From Eleginops maclovinus (lineage: Eukaryota > Chordata > Actinopteri > Perciformes > Eleginopidae), in contig NC_086368.1 of assembly GCF_036324505.1 (NCBI RefSeq), forward strand, positions 19,953,878 through 20,017,877: DNA of 64,000 bases. Reading direction: 5' to 3'. Under the pieces are notes generated by a model. The model was not told where the DNA came from. It saw nothing but the letters and a program-made list of their open reading frames with translations, and did no database searches. The position numbers and the translations under genes are program-made. This document shows, one piece after another, positions 45,670 through 60,500 of this stretch; position 1 is the stretch's first letter, and the number at the start of each line of letters is the position of its first letter.

Positions 45670-48306
45670 ATGGTGATAAGCTGGATCAGTGCTGACAGCT
45701 GACAGATTAATGCTATGCTCTCATAGCTGCCTGCCAATGCTAGGTAGGCTGCACAGGCATCCTTTTAAAGATTTGAAAACACACACATTTAAATCGCCAG
45801 CCTGTGCAGCTGTATTATGGCTTGTCTGTCAAAGCTGTCCTACCTTTACAACGCTGGCTGTAGAGAAAGCGGACGGTTTTGGCTTCCATCCTGTCTTCGC
45901 TGCAGTATAGACCCCTCTCACATACACACTAATTCAACCACACACACTCACAGGCAGGCAGACTGTCAGCCGTCCATCCGCCCGGCTGACAGCGACTGAT
46001 GCTGCCTTTGTGTTTAACAGCTGAGAGAGCAGTTTCTCATTACCACAAAGAGAAGTGGGATATCTAAATGTGTCTGTGGCCACCCCGCTCCTCCCCCTGT
46101 CTCCCCACTTCTCCCTCCCTCTCTCTCATAAACACAGACCTAAACATTGTGCCACTAGCCAGCGCTGTGTCCACTCACAGTCATTCTTTTCTGATTAAAA
46201 GGCCACAACAGAGGAATTTTATGGCATTATGGCACAAACACTTGCAGACGTAACAAATAAATACACAGTGTGTGCTAATGACCTGGTGTGGATTTTTGCT
46301 TTGACAACATGCGTAACCGTCTCGTGGTGTGTCTGTGTGTTATGTATGTAATTTCCTCATTGCACAGTGCTGTCAATAATGGGAATTGAGTCAGTGTTCC
46401 GCCTCTCAAGGCTGCAACATAAAAAAACCCAGAATGGGGCCTTGTAATTAACACAAAAAAACACACCACAAGAACAAGAAAGTGTTCCTATCCACGAGGA
46501 GAAAGAAACCATACGGTGATCAATGGGGGGTCAGCTTGAAGGGTTACAGGAGAAATGGATAAGAAATATGACATCAGTGACCCCGATGTTTAATGGTAAA
46601 ATGATGCCAACACGGAGGCCTTGCACTGTGCCCTGAAACCCCTCTAAGGCCCCGAACAGTCACGTTAGCATGAAGAGTGGTTCTGGCCGCATGCTCCATT
46701 TATAAAATATATGGCTCACCCCAAAGCTAGCCCTGAGCTCTCCACATAACCCATGGCTTGTTGATACTGGCTGTTCAACTGGATTTCCCTGAAGGATCTT
46801 AAAAAGGAATCGTTATCCATCTTGACGCTGTTATCATCAAACAAGAGAGGAGTGTTTGCTGTACCAAGCTCCCCGTCTCTCAGCTAAGAGGGGAGACATG
46901 CCTTCAGAAAAAGATCGATGCGGGTCTTGCGGCCTCATCCCTCCTGTAAAGGTCTTCATCCCCATATCCAGTAAGAAGTGGGATTTGAACTGGAATGAGC
47001 GCCCCCCACTCCCTCCAGACAGCACGGTCACATTTTCCAGGCAGATGAGAGCAGGTCTTGTAACCATCTCTGGGATTCTAATTTACTGATGCTTTCCTTT
47101 CTCTTTTTTTGATTCCTTCCTCCTCCTACTCTTCCACCTCCTCCACTGTCTGTAGTGCTGAGGGCTGTCTGGCTCTGTCTGAGTATTGTCCATTAAATTT
47201 GTTCACCAGTCCCACCAACATCACAGTCCGAGTCAAAACTTCTCTGCAAAAAGGAGACGAGGCTGAACCTTTGACGCGGCTCTTCCTCTCTGTGGGATTT
47301 TTATTTCCATGTACAACCTTGCAGTTGTCGAGGTATAGAAGGTAAAATCAGAGTACACCAAAATTCCCATGGTTACTCCACTCTGGGTGGCAAACTTTAC
47401 TAGTCAACATCTGCCATTTTTCACATGTACAGAAACTGATCAAGCTGACAAAGCTTTAAAACAAGACCAGGAATCTCCGCCTGTTGCATATTTGTTTAGT
47501 TTAATGTTACTTCCCCACTGTAGAGACACATATATAATACATTAATTTACACATGTGTCACGTAAGACAATTTATGGCCATATTTCAACAACTCGTATTG
47601 TATGGATCGCTGTTGATTCAAATGGGTTTTTTTTCAAGGTCTTTAATTTTTTCCCTCCTGTTATTGGACCCTAGTCACATGAGCCACCTGTTGGATGGTT
47701 TTGGCCCTCAGTGTAGGTTGCGGGGGTGGCATCATGTAATTTAGTTTGTGAATGTACACCCTCCATATGTCTGGCTCTCTATGAGGTAACATGTCAGAAT
47801 GAAATGGCCGAAATCTCTCTCAAACAATTCCTCCAAAAATCTGCCCCTCCTCATCATCCATTATTGATCAGTTTGTTTTCTCTGACCCAGAAAAAGGAAG
47901 ATGAAATGGGAGAGAGATGATGGATGGAGACAGCGTAACCACACTACAATAACATTTCCCTCGCTGTCAACGCCTGCTGTTCATTTTGTTTGTGTGCAGA
48001 CATGTTGCTGCATACAAATGCGAGGCTGGATCCCCAGAAGGAAACACAACTATAAATGGAAATAAAGATCCTGCCAAAAAGCAAAGCAACCAGTCATATT
48101 TGGGCAAGCACAGTATGAAGTCATGTCTTCCCTGCAACCGTATTTTTTATAGCTCAAGTTTTGCAGCAAACACACCACCAGCTGTAGCCTGTTTGGTTGA
48201 ATTGATGGCGACCCTGGATGCTGCTTTGATCTGGCCTAGATACAGGAGCCACACTTACTGCTGCTAGCACTCATTATACCTGAAAACACCCTGGGCTATG
48301 GGCACT

Positions 48307-48500
<194 letters not shown>

Positions 48501-49548
48501 TGTGACACCGTGAGTCCAAGCTGTCATTCTGAGCTGTTTTGACGGCAGCTCTCCAGCCAGCTTGAATGCCCCACCCTAGATCTGTCTTCCTCCATTACCG
48601 GACACAAACACACATGCATACTGTTCATACACTTTCACACACACATGGCAACAGATTAACAAGCAGACGTGATGAGTGTTCCAGACAAGGCTTGAATTGG
48701 TAGGGGAGGAAGGGCGCTTGAGGTACAAACAACAGCACAATGACAAACAGATCTTTTAGCATATTTCTGTTGTTTAGTTCACACAACACGTCTTAAGCCA
48801 TGATTTTCCACTCAATTTTTGCAGATTCTAACCATGATACCTTGCTGAATACAACAACCTGATGAATGACACTAACGACAAAAACATTGAATGTTTTGTG
48901 TTCCCATATTACAGAATTACTTCGGTGAGACCAGTGCTGTTACAATGGACATAGTAATTTAAAAACCAGTGATATGAGGCTCAAGTTGTATAAAAGAGAA
49001 TAATGCTTTAAACACAAGGCTCTCTGCCAGCACTGATTTGCCTACAACCTGTGCCAGGTAATCAGTGATCACAGCTGTTACTCAAAACCGCACACACTCA
49101 AATCTTAACTAGTTCCAACCAAGACGATATACTGTAGCTACCGGCGAGGTGGAGTATTACCCATTCTGATTGTGCTTGGCTGTGTGTGCGCGTAACTGCG
49201 TTTATGCAGTAAGGCCTGGTCTTTGTTGCTCCGGGGGCTGATACTGCAGTACAGAGCGAACGGGGAGAGGAGGGGGAGGTAATGGTTTTGAGTTGTACCA
49301 CTGTGAGCTCATACTATTGTCCTCAGAAGAATGAAAGGAGCAGAAAGAAAAAGAGAAAGAAAAGAAAGCTGTGTAGTGGGTGAGTAAAGGGGGGGGGGGG
49401 GCACTGCGTCACTGTGAATAATATGTCCATTCATCCCTGTACTCACAGGAAGAGAGGACAGAGAGACAGGAAGTCAGTAGGACCAGTTCATTGCCAGCAG
49501 GGAGCACACAGGAGGGAAGGGTCGTACTAAAACAACTAGAGGAAGCAT

Positions 49549-49669
<121 letters not shown>

Positions 49670-50030
49670 AGTAGCAGGATGGGGGGTTGGACTGAGGTGT
49701 GTGTGTCTGTTTCTTCAAATGAAAGGACCTGAAGAAAAACAGGCAGCTGCGTAGTTCACCAATGTAAACCTCCGAACCTACAGCCAGGCAGGAAAAGAGG
49801 GGAAAGAGACTGAGCCAGCGAAACTGGGCCAGGGGTGTGTGTGTGTGTGAGTGAGTGTGTGTCTGTGTGTGTCCGTGTGTGTCAGAATCGATAGCATGGC
49901 TATGGGACGTGATTTTCATGCAGTTGAATTGAGAAGGTAGTCTGAAGCTTCACGTTGCAGGTAGTATTTCCTAATAAGATTCAGCAGGGAGGAATCTATT
50001 AGTTCCAGACATGCCTGCCTAATACTGCTT

Positions 50031-50220
<190 letters not shown>

Positions 50221-50339
50221 CAGGGGAGTAGAGGAAAAGATAGAATTACAGTACAGTAAGTGTTGGAGGGAAAACTATTGCAGGAATGGAAAGATTCCAG
50301 CCAATGTCTTTTCCTTGGGTTTGGACTTTCCTCTGAAAA

Positions 50340-50342
<3 letters not shown>

Positions 50343-50404
<62 letters not shown>
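50343..50404. repeat. (CA)n microsatellite
   Basis: About 62 pure bases, 125 bases from the preceding CA tract and in the same orientation. Confidence 0.95.
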
Positions 50405-50408
<4 letters not shown>

Positions 50409-51935
50409 GCTCATATAGGCATTTCCTCTCTCACCCAGAGCTTGAAACTTTTAGGAAAAGCAGTGTTGTCTCAAAGAGGCACGTTAACGAGTTTAGTGAC
50501 TTTAGGACATGGAAAACCCTGCTGAAGCCAAACCATGGCAGAGCTGCAGAGTGAGTCAGAGGAGAGGAGAGAGATGTAAGAACTACTCAGTTTGAGCATA
50601 AATAAGTCAAGAACAGGATAATTCAGGGAAGAAGTGATTGGTCCCCATTAGTACATTTCACTTCTGGATCCAACTTTATGATGGAGAACAAAATACTGCA
50701 GGATGTTTTTATCCAGGGAAGAAAGCAAGCCTCTGACCTCTCAGTTTTTAGTTTACATAGACACACATACACACAAACTTTCTTTGCACCAATTGAACTG
50801 CTGATGACACAGGAAACATACAAATGGGTTATGAAAATAGGGCTCACTGAAATAAATGTCCAAAATCTGAGCTTTCATAAAATATTTCCCAGCAGCATTC
50901 GCTAACATCCTGTTAATAATGAATGAGCAAAGTTTGAAGAATAAGGAACAGGCCTCCTGAAAGGAGCACTTGGTGTTAGATTACTGGAACAGCTTCCCCT
51001 GGCTATTCCAAACCGGGTAACAAAACCCGCCAACCGACACCTCCTAAATCTCACTAATTAACACATTTGTATAATCCATAAAGAAACCAATGTGAAAACA
51101 CTAATGTGTGGTTTTATGGAGGATTATGAGCTGGAATATGTATTGGCTGGTGCACTGACTTCCTGAAGTCTCAATTAGGACAGTTATTAGCGTGGCAGTG
51201 ATGTAGTGGTGTGTGGAAATCACCTTAACTTGTCCATTTTGTACCCTTTATGGTGAGGAAGCAGAAAGAAAGGGCTGACAGGGGGTAGTGGAGGAGTTAG
51301 TGTAGGGGGTAGTACTCAGCGGGGGTGAATTCCTCTCCCCTTCTCCTCAAATCAGGAAGTCATTAACCCTTTACTAGCTGGTGAGATGCTTCATCTCCAT
51401 CTGGGGAGACACAGCAACAGGAAAGAGAGGATACCTTGTGGAAGATGATAGTTGTGTGTGTTAATTCATCTGTGGGCCACAGTATGAGCCATGTGGGCTC
51501 TCGTCAGGGTTCCTTGCACACTGGGAGCTGGGAGCAGAGTTCGGGGGTCAGGGGTCACAAAGCCTCCGGAGGGAGTCAGTATCCCACATCAAGCAACTGG
51601 TGGAAAACACCTACAACAATAGAGCCATCTAACATTTCATCTAATGTTAAAGTAGTTCAGGCTAATCCTGCTGCCTGACTTTCACTGCTGGCGTTAATAT
51701 GATCAATATTTCTCCATGAGAATATTCTGTCCTTTGATTGCAACACCAGCAGCCCTTTCAAACCATCTCATGCTCCGATTCCTCTCCTGTGATTGCAGAG
51801 GGGTTGCATGGTTAGGGATTGGGTTAGTTTGGAGCTCCATGAATAATGAAAAAGGCTGCTTATCAAAAGTTAACTAGCTCCTCACCCATTTACAGGCCCT
51901 GCCTGCTCTACTAACCCAGACTGGAAAAGGCTCTG

Positions 51936-52020
51936 ACAGAGAGAGAGAGATTGTGTGTGTGTGTGTGTGTGCGAGTGCGAGTGCGAGTGCGAGTGCGAGT
52001 GCGAGTGCGAGTGCGAGTGC

Positions 52021-52055
<35 letters not shown>
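51936..52055. repeat. Compound (GA)n-(GT)n-(GCGAGT)n-(GT)n repeat
   Basis: GA run 51936-51950, GT run from 51952, then about nine perfect GCGAGT hexamers (51971-52023) and a terminal GT run. The hexamer block is CpG-containing and sits inside the GT array. Confidence 0.93.
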
Positions 52056-52057
<2 letters not shown>

Positions 52058-52098
52058 GGGGTATGTCTAACTGTGGATAAATGAGATTGAAATTATAT

Positions 52099-52441
52099 TA
52101 GGGCTGCAACCAATAATACTGTTTTCAATTTATCTGTCAAATATGTTAAGATTAATTGTTTTGTAGTTTAGTCCGGAGCTGGAACAATAAGTAGATGAAT
52201 CAGCAACTGTTTCGATAAACAACAAGTCTTTTTTCAAGAAGAAATGCTTCACATTCCCTGTATTCTGCTAAGAACTAGCTGTTTTTTCTTTGAATTGTGT
52301 GACAGTAATCTCAAAGTATTGGAGGGCAAGCAAGCAATTTGAAGACATTTCAGTTTTGGTTTTGGGGAATACCTCTAAGAGTTGATAGACAACAATGAAC
52401 TAGAGTTATCAAGATAATAAAAACTATAATTTGCAGCCCTA
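52099..52441. mobile_element. hAT-like non-autonomous element with 11-bp terminal inverted repeats
   Basis: TAGGGCTGCAA at 52099-52109 is the exact reverse complement of TTGCAGCCCTA at 52431-52441. The interior is AT-rich, with words typical of a small hAT-type element that is abundant in fish: 'tttatctgtc', 'aattgttttgtagttta', 'tttcgataaac'. No clear 8-base target-site duplication remains, so the copy is old. No transposase is encoded. Confidence 0.68.
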
Positions 52442-52977
52442 GATTACTCTATCAATTAAAATAAATACAAAACCAAGCAAATGTCTTTACAATAAAGGAG
52501 TGACTTTGCACCAATATAATGGAACACAGCATCAAATCCTCACACTAGGTGGAAGATGCATTTAGGCTTTTCATATTACTTACCAGTAAACCGATTATCA
52601 AAAGTGTTAACTAATGGCTTCAGAACTAAATGAGGTTAGCCACCATCTCACAATTCATCAATTCGCATGATGTGAGACAGGCCTCAAGGCTCATTTCCGT
52701 GTGTGTGGTTCATCCTAGAAGGGTACTATCCACCTGGTGTCAACTCTATTTCCTGTCTCTGCTGGACACAGCCATCTGGGCCTCAGTCTGTTCCAATAGC
52801 CTTCATTGGCGACTTTCTCCCTCCCATCTCACTCGCGCTCTCCCGCACACACACATGCTGCGCCATAGGGATGAAAACCATGACAGTACATTGACCTACA
52901 CCATCTGTCTGAGGAGGTATGGATAGGTATCAGACAAAAAAACAGACCAGCAGGAGAGACAATATTAAGCTGTCCCA

Positions 52978-52978
<1 letters not shown>

Positions 52979-53060
<82 letters not shown>
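52979..53060. repeat. (GT)n microsatellite
   Basis: About 82 pure bases. Confidence 0.95.
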
Positions 53061-53061
<1 letters not shown>

Positions 53062-54254
53062 TGTCTTTCCAGTGTTTCCAAATGACCAGCGCAGAACACC
53101 CCCCTTAATCAGCTTAGCAGCCAGTCGGGGGATTTGACTAATCCACAACACAAGCATGGGAGGGAACCCGCTGAGTGTGTGTCTGTCTGTGCGAGTGGTC
53201 TGCCTGTGAGTGTGTGTACCCAATCTTGGACACACTTTCTCTCTCTCTCAGCATCCAACATTATAAGAATCATCAAAAACAATTCCTCTAAACAGCGATG
53301 GCTGGGCGTGGGACCTTTTTCATGTGGAGACACGTCATGGCATGGTTCCATCACCAGGTTTATTCTCCCCTTTATTAGCAGGTTAACACTTGTCATAATT
53401 CCATTAAATGATTGACAGCGTGTATTGACTCCCTAGTTCAAGATTAATAGTTCAGTCGTTTCCTCTATTTATTTTTTTAACTCGTCTGTCAGATTTGGTC
53501 CAGTCAGCACCGATGACTCATGGGGACCTTGAAGCTTTTATGTGCAAGTGCGCATGCATGTAAAAGGGCCCCCCTGGGGAAAGCATCAGCCCTATGAGGC
53601 TGAACAGTGAATAATAGTCTCCCTCTGCCACCTAATAGTGGTGCTATCAGCCTGCGTCACACTGCAAACTGTAGCACACACACGCAAAAACCCCGGTGGG
53701 AAAAAGATGCATTATACTAAACATGTGTACGTGACTGGTGTGTATGCAGCAATCTCTTATCGCTGCCTTCCTAGAGACATCAATGGGATGCCGAAAATGG
53801 CCGTAGGAAAAAATGTTAGAGATGGAGATAGAGTGAGAGTGGAGAGGGCGGGCAGAGTTAAAGGCTGTATCTGCTGATGGCTGCCGATCCTTATCTGCGT
53901 GCCAGTGGAAGGCAGCGAGGCTGAGGGGAAAAGAGCAGGGGAATAATGTTCCATCAGACAAAGAGGTGAGACCGAGAACAGCAGTCGATAACATGAGATA
54001 CTATCATCGCATCCACCTTCAGGTCACATCATCACTGTCTCCAGCTGCAGCTACAACCTTCATCCCCAGACACAGGAGGGGAGAGAGGGGCTTTATGGGG
54101 AACAACATGGAAGGAGTGGCAGGCACATGCAGACATCCCATTCAATATACAGCCTGTGTGTGTACAAGTGTGTACATCTTGTTTTGTAAATCTTGATCTT
54201 CTCACAACTTTATATTTCTTATTATCTGCCGCCACCATTAGCATGAAGACGGTA

Positions 54255-54503
54255 ATTGTAGCATTATTAGTTAATCGGTTAGTTAATCAGCAGGACAAGT
54301 AACAATTTAGATTTTTTGCTTAAATTGTACAGACAGGAAATCTCAAAATGTCATCTCAAATTTGGGGCTTTAGCTCATTTTCTTACTTCATCTCACATCA
54401 ATGTAAAATATTATCTGAAACTGTCTAGGCTCAACAATTCAATAATTAACTAAACATGTTAATAGGTTTAATTAAACACTTATTGTTATTGGTTGCAGCC
54501 CTA
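54255..54503. mobile_element. Truncated second copy of the hAT-like element
   Basis: Ends at 54493-54503 with the same TTGCAGCCCTA terminus and begins near 54255 with ttagttaatcggttagttaa. The shared words (TTAATCGG, AATCTCAAA) place it in the same family as 52099-52441. The left terminal repeat is missing, so the left limit is approximate. Confidence 0.6.
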
Positions 54504-57500
54504 GACTGTATCATCATAGAACACTCCTAAACACACTGATTTGCAAACCACTGTGCAGGTATATGTTGTACAATAAAGCCATGAAAGCTAAGGTTATACG
54601 AAGGTAAAAGCTCTAGATCATTATCAGGGAACAGCGTGTGAGTCAGAGAGCTACAGTGCTTGGCTCTGATCCCTTCATCACTGAAAGCAAAAAAAAGCTG
54701 AATCAGGATCAGCCTATGCAGCAACTACAATCACCCCCCCCCCCCGCCCCGCTTCCCTTTCCTGCATCCATTTCACCCTTCTCTCCCAACCCGCTGCTCC
54801 TGATGTATAACTCATTCTCACGCCTGCTAATGTGTGCGTGTGTGTGTGTGCACACCGTGGAGAAGTGGCCTCGCTGTGTAATGACTCCTGCAGAGGCAAC
54901 GGCTTCAGAGAGTCGGCAGTGACAGGCTGGCCAATGAAATATGGCCACCATTTCAACCAGGCGGCAGTCTGTCACAAGAAGCGCTTGCAGACACCAAGCC
55001 TGGGTTAAGTGATGAACAGCTACGATGTCTGTGTGAGAACATAATTGCCCCACCCTACCTGTGCCTCACCCCATGGAGAATGTAGCATTGCGGTATACAT
55101 CATCGCTGAGAAACGGGGGTTAATAAAGCCGTGAGAAAGATGTTTTCACTACTCATTGATTTCTTTTCTCACCGGGATGATCAAATTCAGCAAGCAAGTC
55201 AAGTTCTTCATCACTTGCGTTCCCACATTTGTCTTATTGGTGCAGAGACATGGAGAGTAGAAAAAGAGAGAGAGAGAGAGGGAGAAAGTGGGCCAATCTG
55301 CATGAAGAAGCTCCCAGGGAGGAGGACAACTCAACACCTCAGCACAACAAACCACCGCAGCAGAATTCTGAAGGGACTCAAGCTTAGAAGCAGACTCTTT
55401 TTGCTCCCCCCTCTGTTTCTCTGCAGCATTGTTCGGTCTTTAGATATCTTACATTTAGTTTCATAACAACAAAACAACTTTGCTCTCTAGAGGACAACCA
55501 ACAAGAACTAAAATGAACAGAGCTGTTCTTACTATGATCTTTTTTCGTGTAGTGCCATTTACACTCGGCATCCGTGTACAAGGGTTGTCCCATAACGAAA
55601 AGTGGGTTGCATTATCACCAAGGACTTACAAATGAAACTTTTTGTAGACAGAAAATAAAAGACTTGTTCAACTGGTTAAATTTGTTGGTCATTTTGTATT
55701 ACTAGGCTTAAGTTTCCTTTACTTTCAAATACTAAGACTGTGTACTTCATCTTCAGAAAGAGTGGTCTTAAGCTGTGTAGATCCCATTTAACTGCTCAAT
55801 GTGATCACAGTAATCCTCAGACCAGACTAGTGATTACTTGAGGAAGTGTCTTAGCCTATTGGTGTTGCTCTATACCAGACTAATATATAGTAAGTACACA
55901 GGCTGATCCACATGCCTGCAAATGTGACACAGATAATCATGGGGCATCATAAATGAGACAGGAGATAAGCTGCATAATATACAAGTGCGAATCCTGGGGT
56001 TAAAGGGGTCTAAATGAGGACCAAGGTCACTACTTACAGGTTAAAGTCCACTTTCTATTCAGACACTATTTCTATTAAAGATTAGCCCTTCAATGAATAT
56101 ATTGGGCTTCTAGACAAAGTAGAACAATTTGATCATAGAAAATGCATAAGACTTTTCGGGCGGCTTATAAAGAGAGTGAACAGATTCAAATAAATCACCG
56201 TCTGCATGCTAGTTAGACAAACTCATGGCATACTCAGGTGTTTTGTTTTGCAATTAAATAATATATAAAGTATAAATTGTTTACCTAAGATAACGATGGG
56301 TCCATTTTCAAATAGAGCAGACTTTGTTCCCAACACTCAAAGGCGCACAATGATGCTAATGCAGCAGCTGGCTGAGAAGTGGGGTTTAAATTAGAGCACG
56401 ATGGTGTTCCTCTAACAGGATGAGCTGCAGCACAGAGATACTATTAAACTTTACGAGACTAACAGACGCAGATTAGCCATGGACTCGGAAGCCTGAAATC
56501 ATTCAAAAACAAAGCTTAAAGTCCTGATCAGCGTAGAGGAACACATGGCACCGTGACAAATTCCTCACGTATCACAGAGTAAAAAAAGAAAGGTACCAGA
56601 ACATTGCAACTGGATTAGGTTTTCTCTTTTCTGAGCTGCTTTTAAATTATCTCTTTTGTACAGGTGTATTAATTTGTAAGTGAGCTTATGCCGATCACTG
56701 GAGCAGCAGAGCCTTCTGTAAGGCCGATGTGTGATTTAGTGCACACTCAATTAATTTTGGGGTGTATGAGAGTAAACTAATCTCCCCCGCAGGGCAAAGC
56801 AGGGTCAGTTTGAACCCACAGCCCAATTAAAACTCTGTGTATGTATACCTTAGCATTACAGGCTGCATGATTCCGCAATGCAGATCACAACAAAAAAAGC
56901 CTGGGGCCAATCCTGCCAGTACTTGGAAAGTGAAAACTGGAAAAACAACAGTAAAGTCAGAGTCACAGTAACCGTCTTTTCCCAGAATTATTACAGCTTA
57001 AATCAGAGTAACAGGATGTGTTTGTAAACCAATGCAGGGAGAGGAAAGTACACCTGAGGTCAGCCTGAGGACATCCTGATACAATGAACACAGCCTTTGT
57101 GCTGGTAAAAACACACATAGGCTACACGCTTGTTTTGCTTTCTCACACATAACTGCCTACTTAGCAAGCGTTGTATTCCACCCACATGGTTTTCCATACA
57201 GCTCAAATATCAGCATTTCATGGATTGTAACACTGTAAGCACTTCACAGTCTGAAATTTTACCACAGTCAGCTTCAGACACACTGAGCTGTGGTCATCGC
57301 TGCAGCCTGACCTGCCATTGCTAACTTCAGAGCTGCTCATGTTATTGTTGTGAAAACCATGTTGGTGAAATAGGGAGCGCTGCGGAACAGAGCTGCATCA
57401 AGCCGAATGCAAAGTGATCTATTTTTTATGATCCTGACTTAAATATAGTAGAAGCATAATGTCTTTGAGGCGACCAACTCCGCAGTGCAATTATAATCAG

Positions 57501-60500
57501 TGGTGTTGTGCCAACTTTGCCGTTTACCTCCTACGCATAGAAACAGAAGAAAAGTGTTACTGTGTTGATTGATTTATAGCTGTTAAATCCTGCCTCAAGA
57601 AGAAGTACAACCTGCTGAGAAGTGTTTTTTTGGCATCTGATAAGCCTCCAAACTCTTAACTGGATTATTCAAACTGGACTTCCTGGTTTTTATATGATCT
57701 TTTCATCGGTACAGGTAGCTACAGGCCGACACCCACGTAGTCTTTTGCAATTATTTTATGTGGTGCTGTTGGTTTAAACAGTCTACATGAGTATGTAATG
57801 TGATCTCCGTTTAAACTACCCTTTTACAGCAAGCAAACATACATGGAATGTACCAAAGCAAGACGCTATTTAGAAAGTAGCTTCTCTCAAGATCACTTTG
57901 ACCTCGCTGAGGAGGAAGGTCAATGATGAGGCAAACTTCTGGATGTCACTGTTGTTAATTCCTACTGTTCAAGCCTTTCTCTCTCAGATCTTCTCGCCCT
58001 TTGACACCATGAGAGCCCGGCGTCTTGCAAGCGTCAGACACATAATGGAAAACAAAGTTATCTGTACTCAGGAATGGACAGCCCTGATACCACGAGAATA
58101 CACCTCACGAAAAGAAGAGAGCAATCACAGGGTCGGTGGTTTTACACCGCGTGTGGTTTATTTTGTGTGTTATGTGTGTGTGTGTCAAAGAGGGGACAGG
58201 TCAGATTCAACACAATGGAGTGCTGCAGCGTGGGCGGCCACACCCTTTCCCTCCTATAGCTCCCCTCTGGCCCCTCAAAACTGCCTTGACAAGATTTAAA
58301 AAGAGAAGGCAGAAAGGATAAGGGAGTGGAGACAGAGGAATGAAATCCCTGATATGTCAAAAAACAAACCCAGAGTATAGAAAAACAAAAATAGACACAA
58401 ATGAATGCAAGAAAAAGTAAGAGGTTTGACATATTTTCAGCTCTAGTTGAGGAAACATGACAGAGAATGGAGAGAGACTGGGGGAGGAGGGGTAGGAGAA
58501 ACAAAATGGGGGCATAAAAAAGGACTAACAGGAGACTAGAGGAATCTAGAGGGAGGAGAGGCGAGAAAAAGCCGCACTTTCTGTAGCATTGTGTTCTGCA
58601 ATGTGTTGCTAAATTATTGATGCTGCCTCACAGTTGAAGGGCGAGAAGAGGGAGCACTTTCACACAGAGTAATCTCTGCATCGTAAACAAGCACACTCAC
58701 ATATGCAGAGTGGCCGAGCTGTGGAAAATATATGCGACAATCTTCCCTCTTGACGGCAGAATTGAGTGTCTGTGGCTGGCAAGGAAGAGAAGAGGTCAAA
58801 GGTCACCGCAGACCAGAGGGAGACATGTGGCCCACACCTGTTCTGAACTCAACCCCGGTGGACTCACATAGGCAGATTGTCAGGACGCAGTCACAAGGTA
58901 AAGCAAGAGAGCCTGGAGTGCCATTTTTAGTTTCACAATTCTCTCTAACTTGTCAGACTACAAAGAGCACTCTCCTTGCTTTCCTTTATCCCTTCCCTGC
59001 CCGTGTTTTCCTCCCTCCCTGGCTGGCTCTTCTTATCCACAGAGGAAGCCTGTTTGATCTACAGAGTCCTGCTGCTCTAACTCTCCAGCTCCCAGACATC
59101 AGGCATACACTCGTCTCTCTCTCTCTGTCTCTCTCTCTCACACACACTCACTGAATGAGGGAGCTCACTCTTTTGCTTTCTATGCTCCCACTATTTCATA
59201 AAAGGGGGAATCACAGACCCTCCCTGTCTCTCCAGCTTGCTAGAAATCACACATATTCTCCCTGTTGTACCAAAGACAACCAAATAATTCATGAATTCAA
59301 AATGGCCTCGATGCTGAAGAGGCTGTGCTGAGGCCAGCTGTGCTGTGTGCATATGGAGCACGTAGAATGTGAGCAATGACAGCGATGTATTTCACTCAGA
59401 GGACAGTGACTGTCATTGTCATCGCCAGTCAGAGTGGGACACAATGGGGAGGGATACAGCCAGGGACGTGACTCACACATACTGTAAGCCTTCCTGGCCA
59501 TTATCAGCAACAAAGATGCTGAAAACAATGGGCATTAAGTTTCAATGTGGTGTGTGGAGATACAATAGCAGCTTTAATAGAGGATGGTTAAATGCCAAAA
59601 CAGGGTGGAAAGTTGTTGTTTTTACTGGAATTCAATGTGATTTTTGAAATCCCGTTGACTAAAGTTTGTTTTATTTAACTAAGTTTCAACAATCTTTTAA
59701 AATAAACTGATTTACGATGAGTGCCAGTTGCAAAAATAAAGCATGGCCATGTTAATGTAACCAGGAAAAAGTTGCGCAAAACTAATATATTTGGTCTGTT
59801 CTTGTATTAAGTTATAATTCTTCTGCCTAAACATTTATTTTAATGCTATTCTTGGCTCAACGTCTTTAGCAATAAACACTCAATGCAATAGCAATCTGTT
59901 ATTTTCTATTGTTATTGATCCAGCAGTGGGACTCTCCTCCACATTCCTCTGAGGGAATACCATCAGCACATGACAAGAGCCCCACTCACACTCAGCCACT
60001 TAGCCCAGCCTCCCACTGCAACCTTTCCAAACAGAGAATGCCTGTGTGTATGTGCATATGTGTCAGAGACAGCAACCTTTAACATGCAACGCTGCCCTCA
60101 AACAGAAAGAAATCACAGAGAGAGGCAGTGGGAGAGGCAAGATTTGAGGACAAGAGTGATGGGGGGCACCAGAACATGCTTGTGTCAGATGGCTATGCCA
60201 CACATGTGATGAAGTGATTGATGAGAAGGCTCTTTGTGCTAAAGGGTATTCCCCTCTTTACCCTTTATTCTTCTCCTTTTATTATTGACCTTCCAACACC
60301 CCAATACTCAGAAATCATCTCTGTTTATTTCCAAGAAAAACCACTTGGTCTTACACAACTTTCAGCTCCACACAGGTCTAGGCTACTTCCAACAAAGACT
60401 GTGACAGGGTGTCTGTAATCTATATGGAAAGCACCCATCAACTCCAGACCAACCCCTGTCCCACATGGGCCACTGCACAACAGGAATGAGTTTGTGTGTG

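Noticed and set aside
46837..47345. Overlapping open frames on both strands
   Set aside because: Short, no family recognised. Possibly a conserved non-coding element, but that cannot be judged from one sequence.
57898..58299. Plus-strand open frame of 133 codons
   Set aside because: No recognisable domain or homologue, mixed composition, antisense to the presumed srgap2 intron, no splice partner. Best explained by chance.
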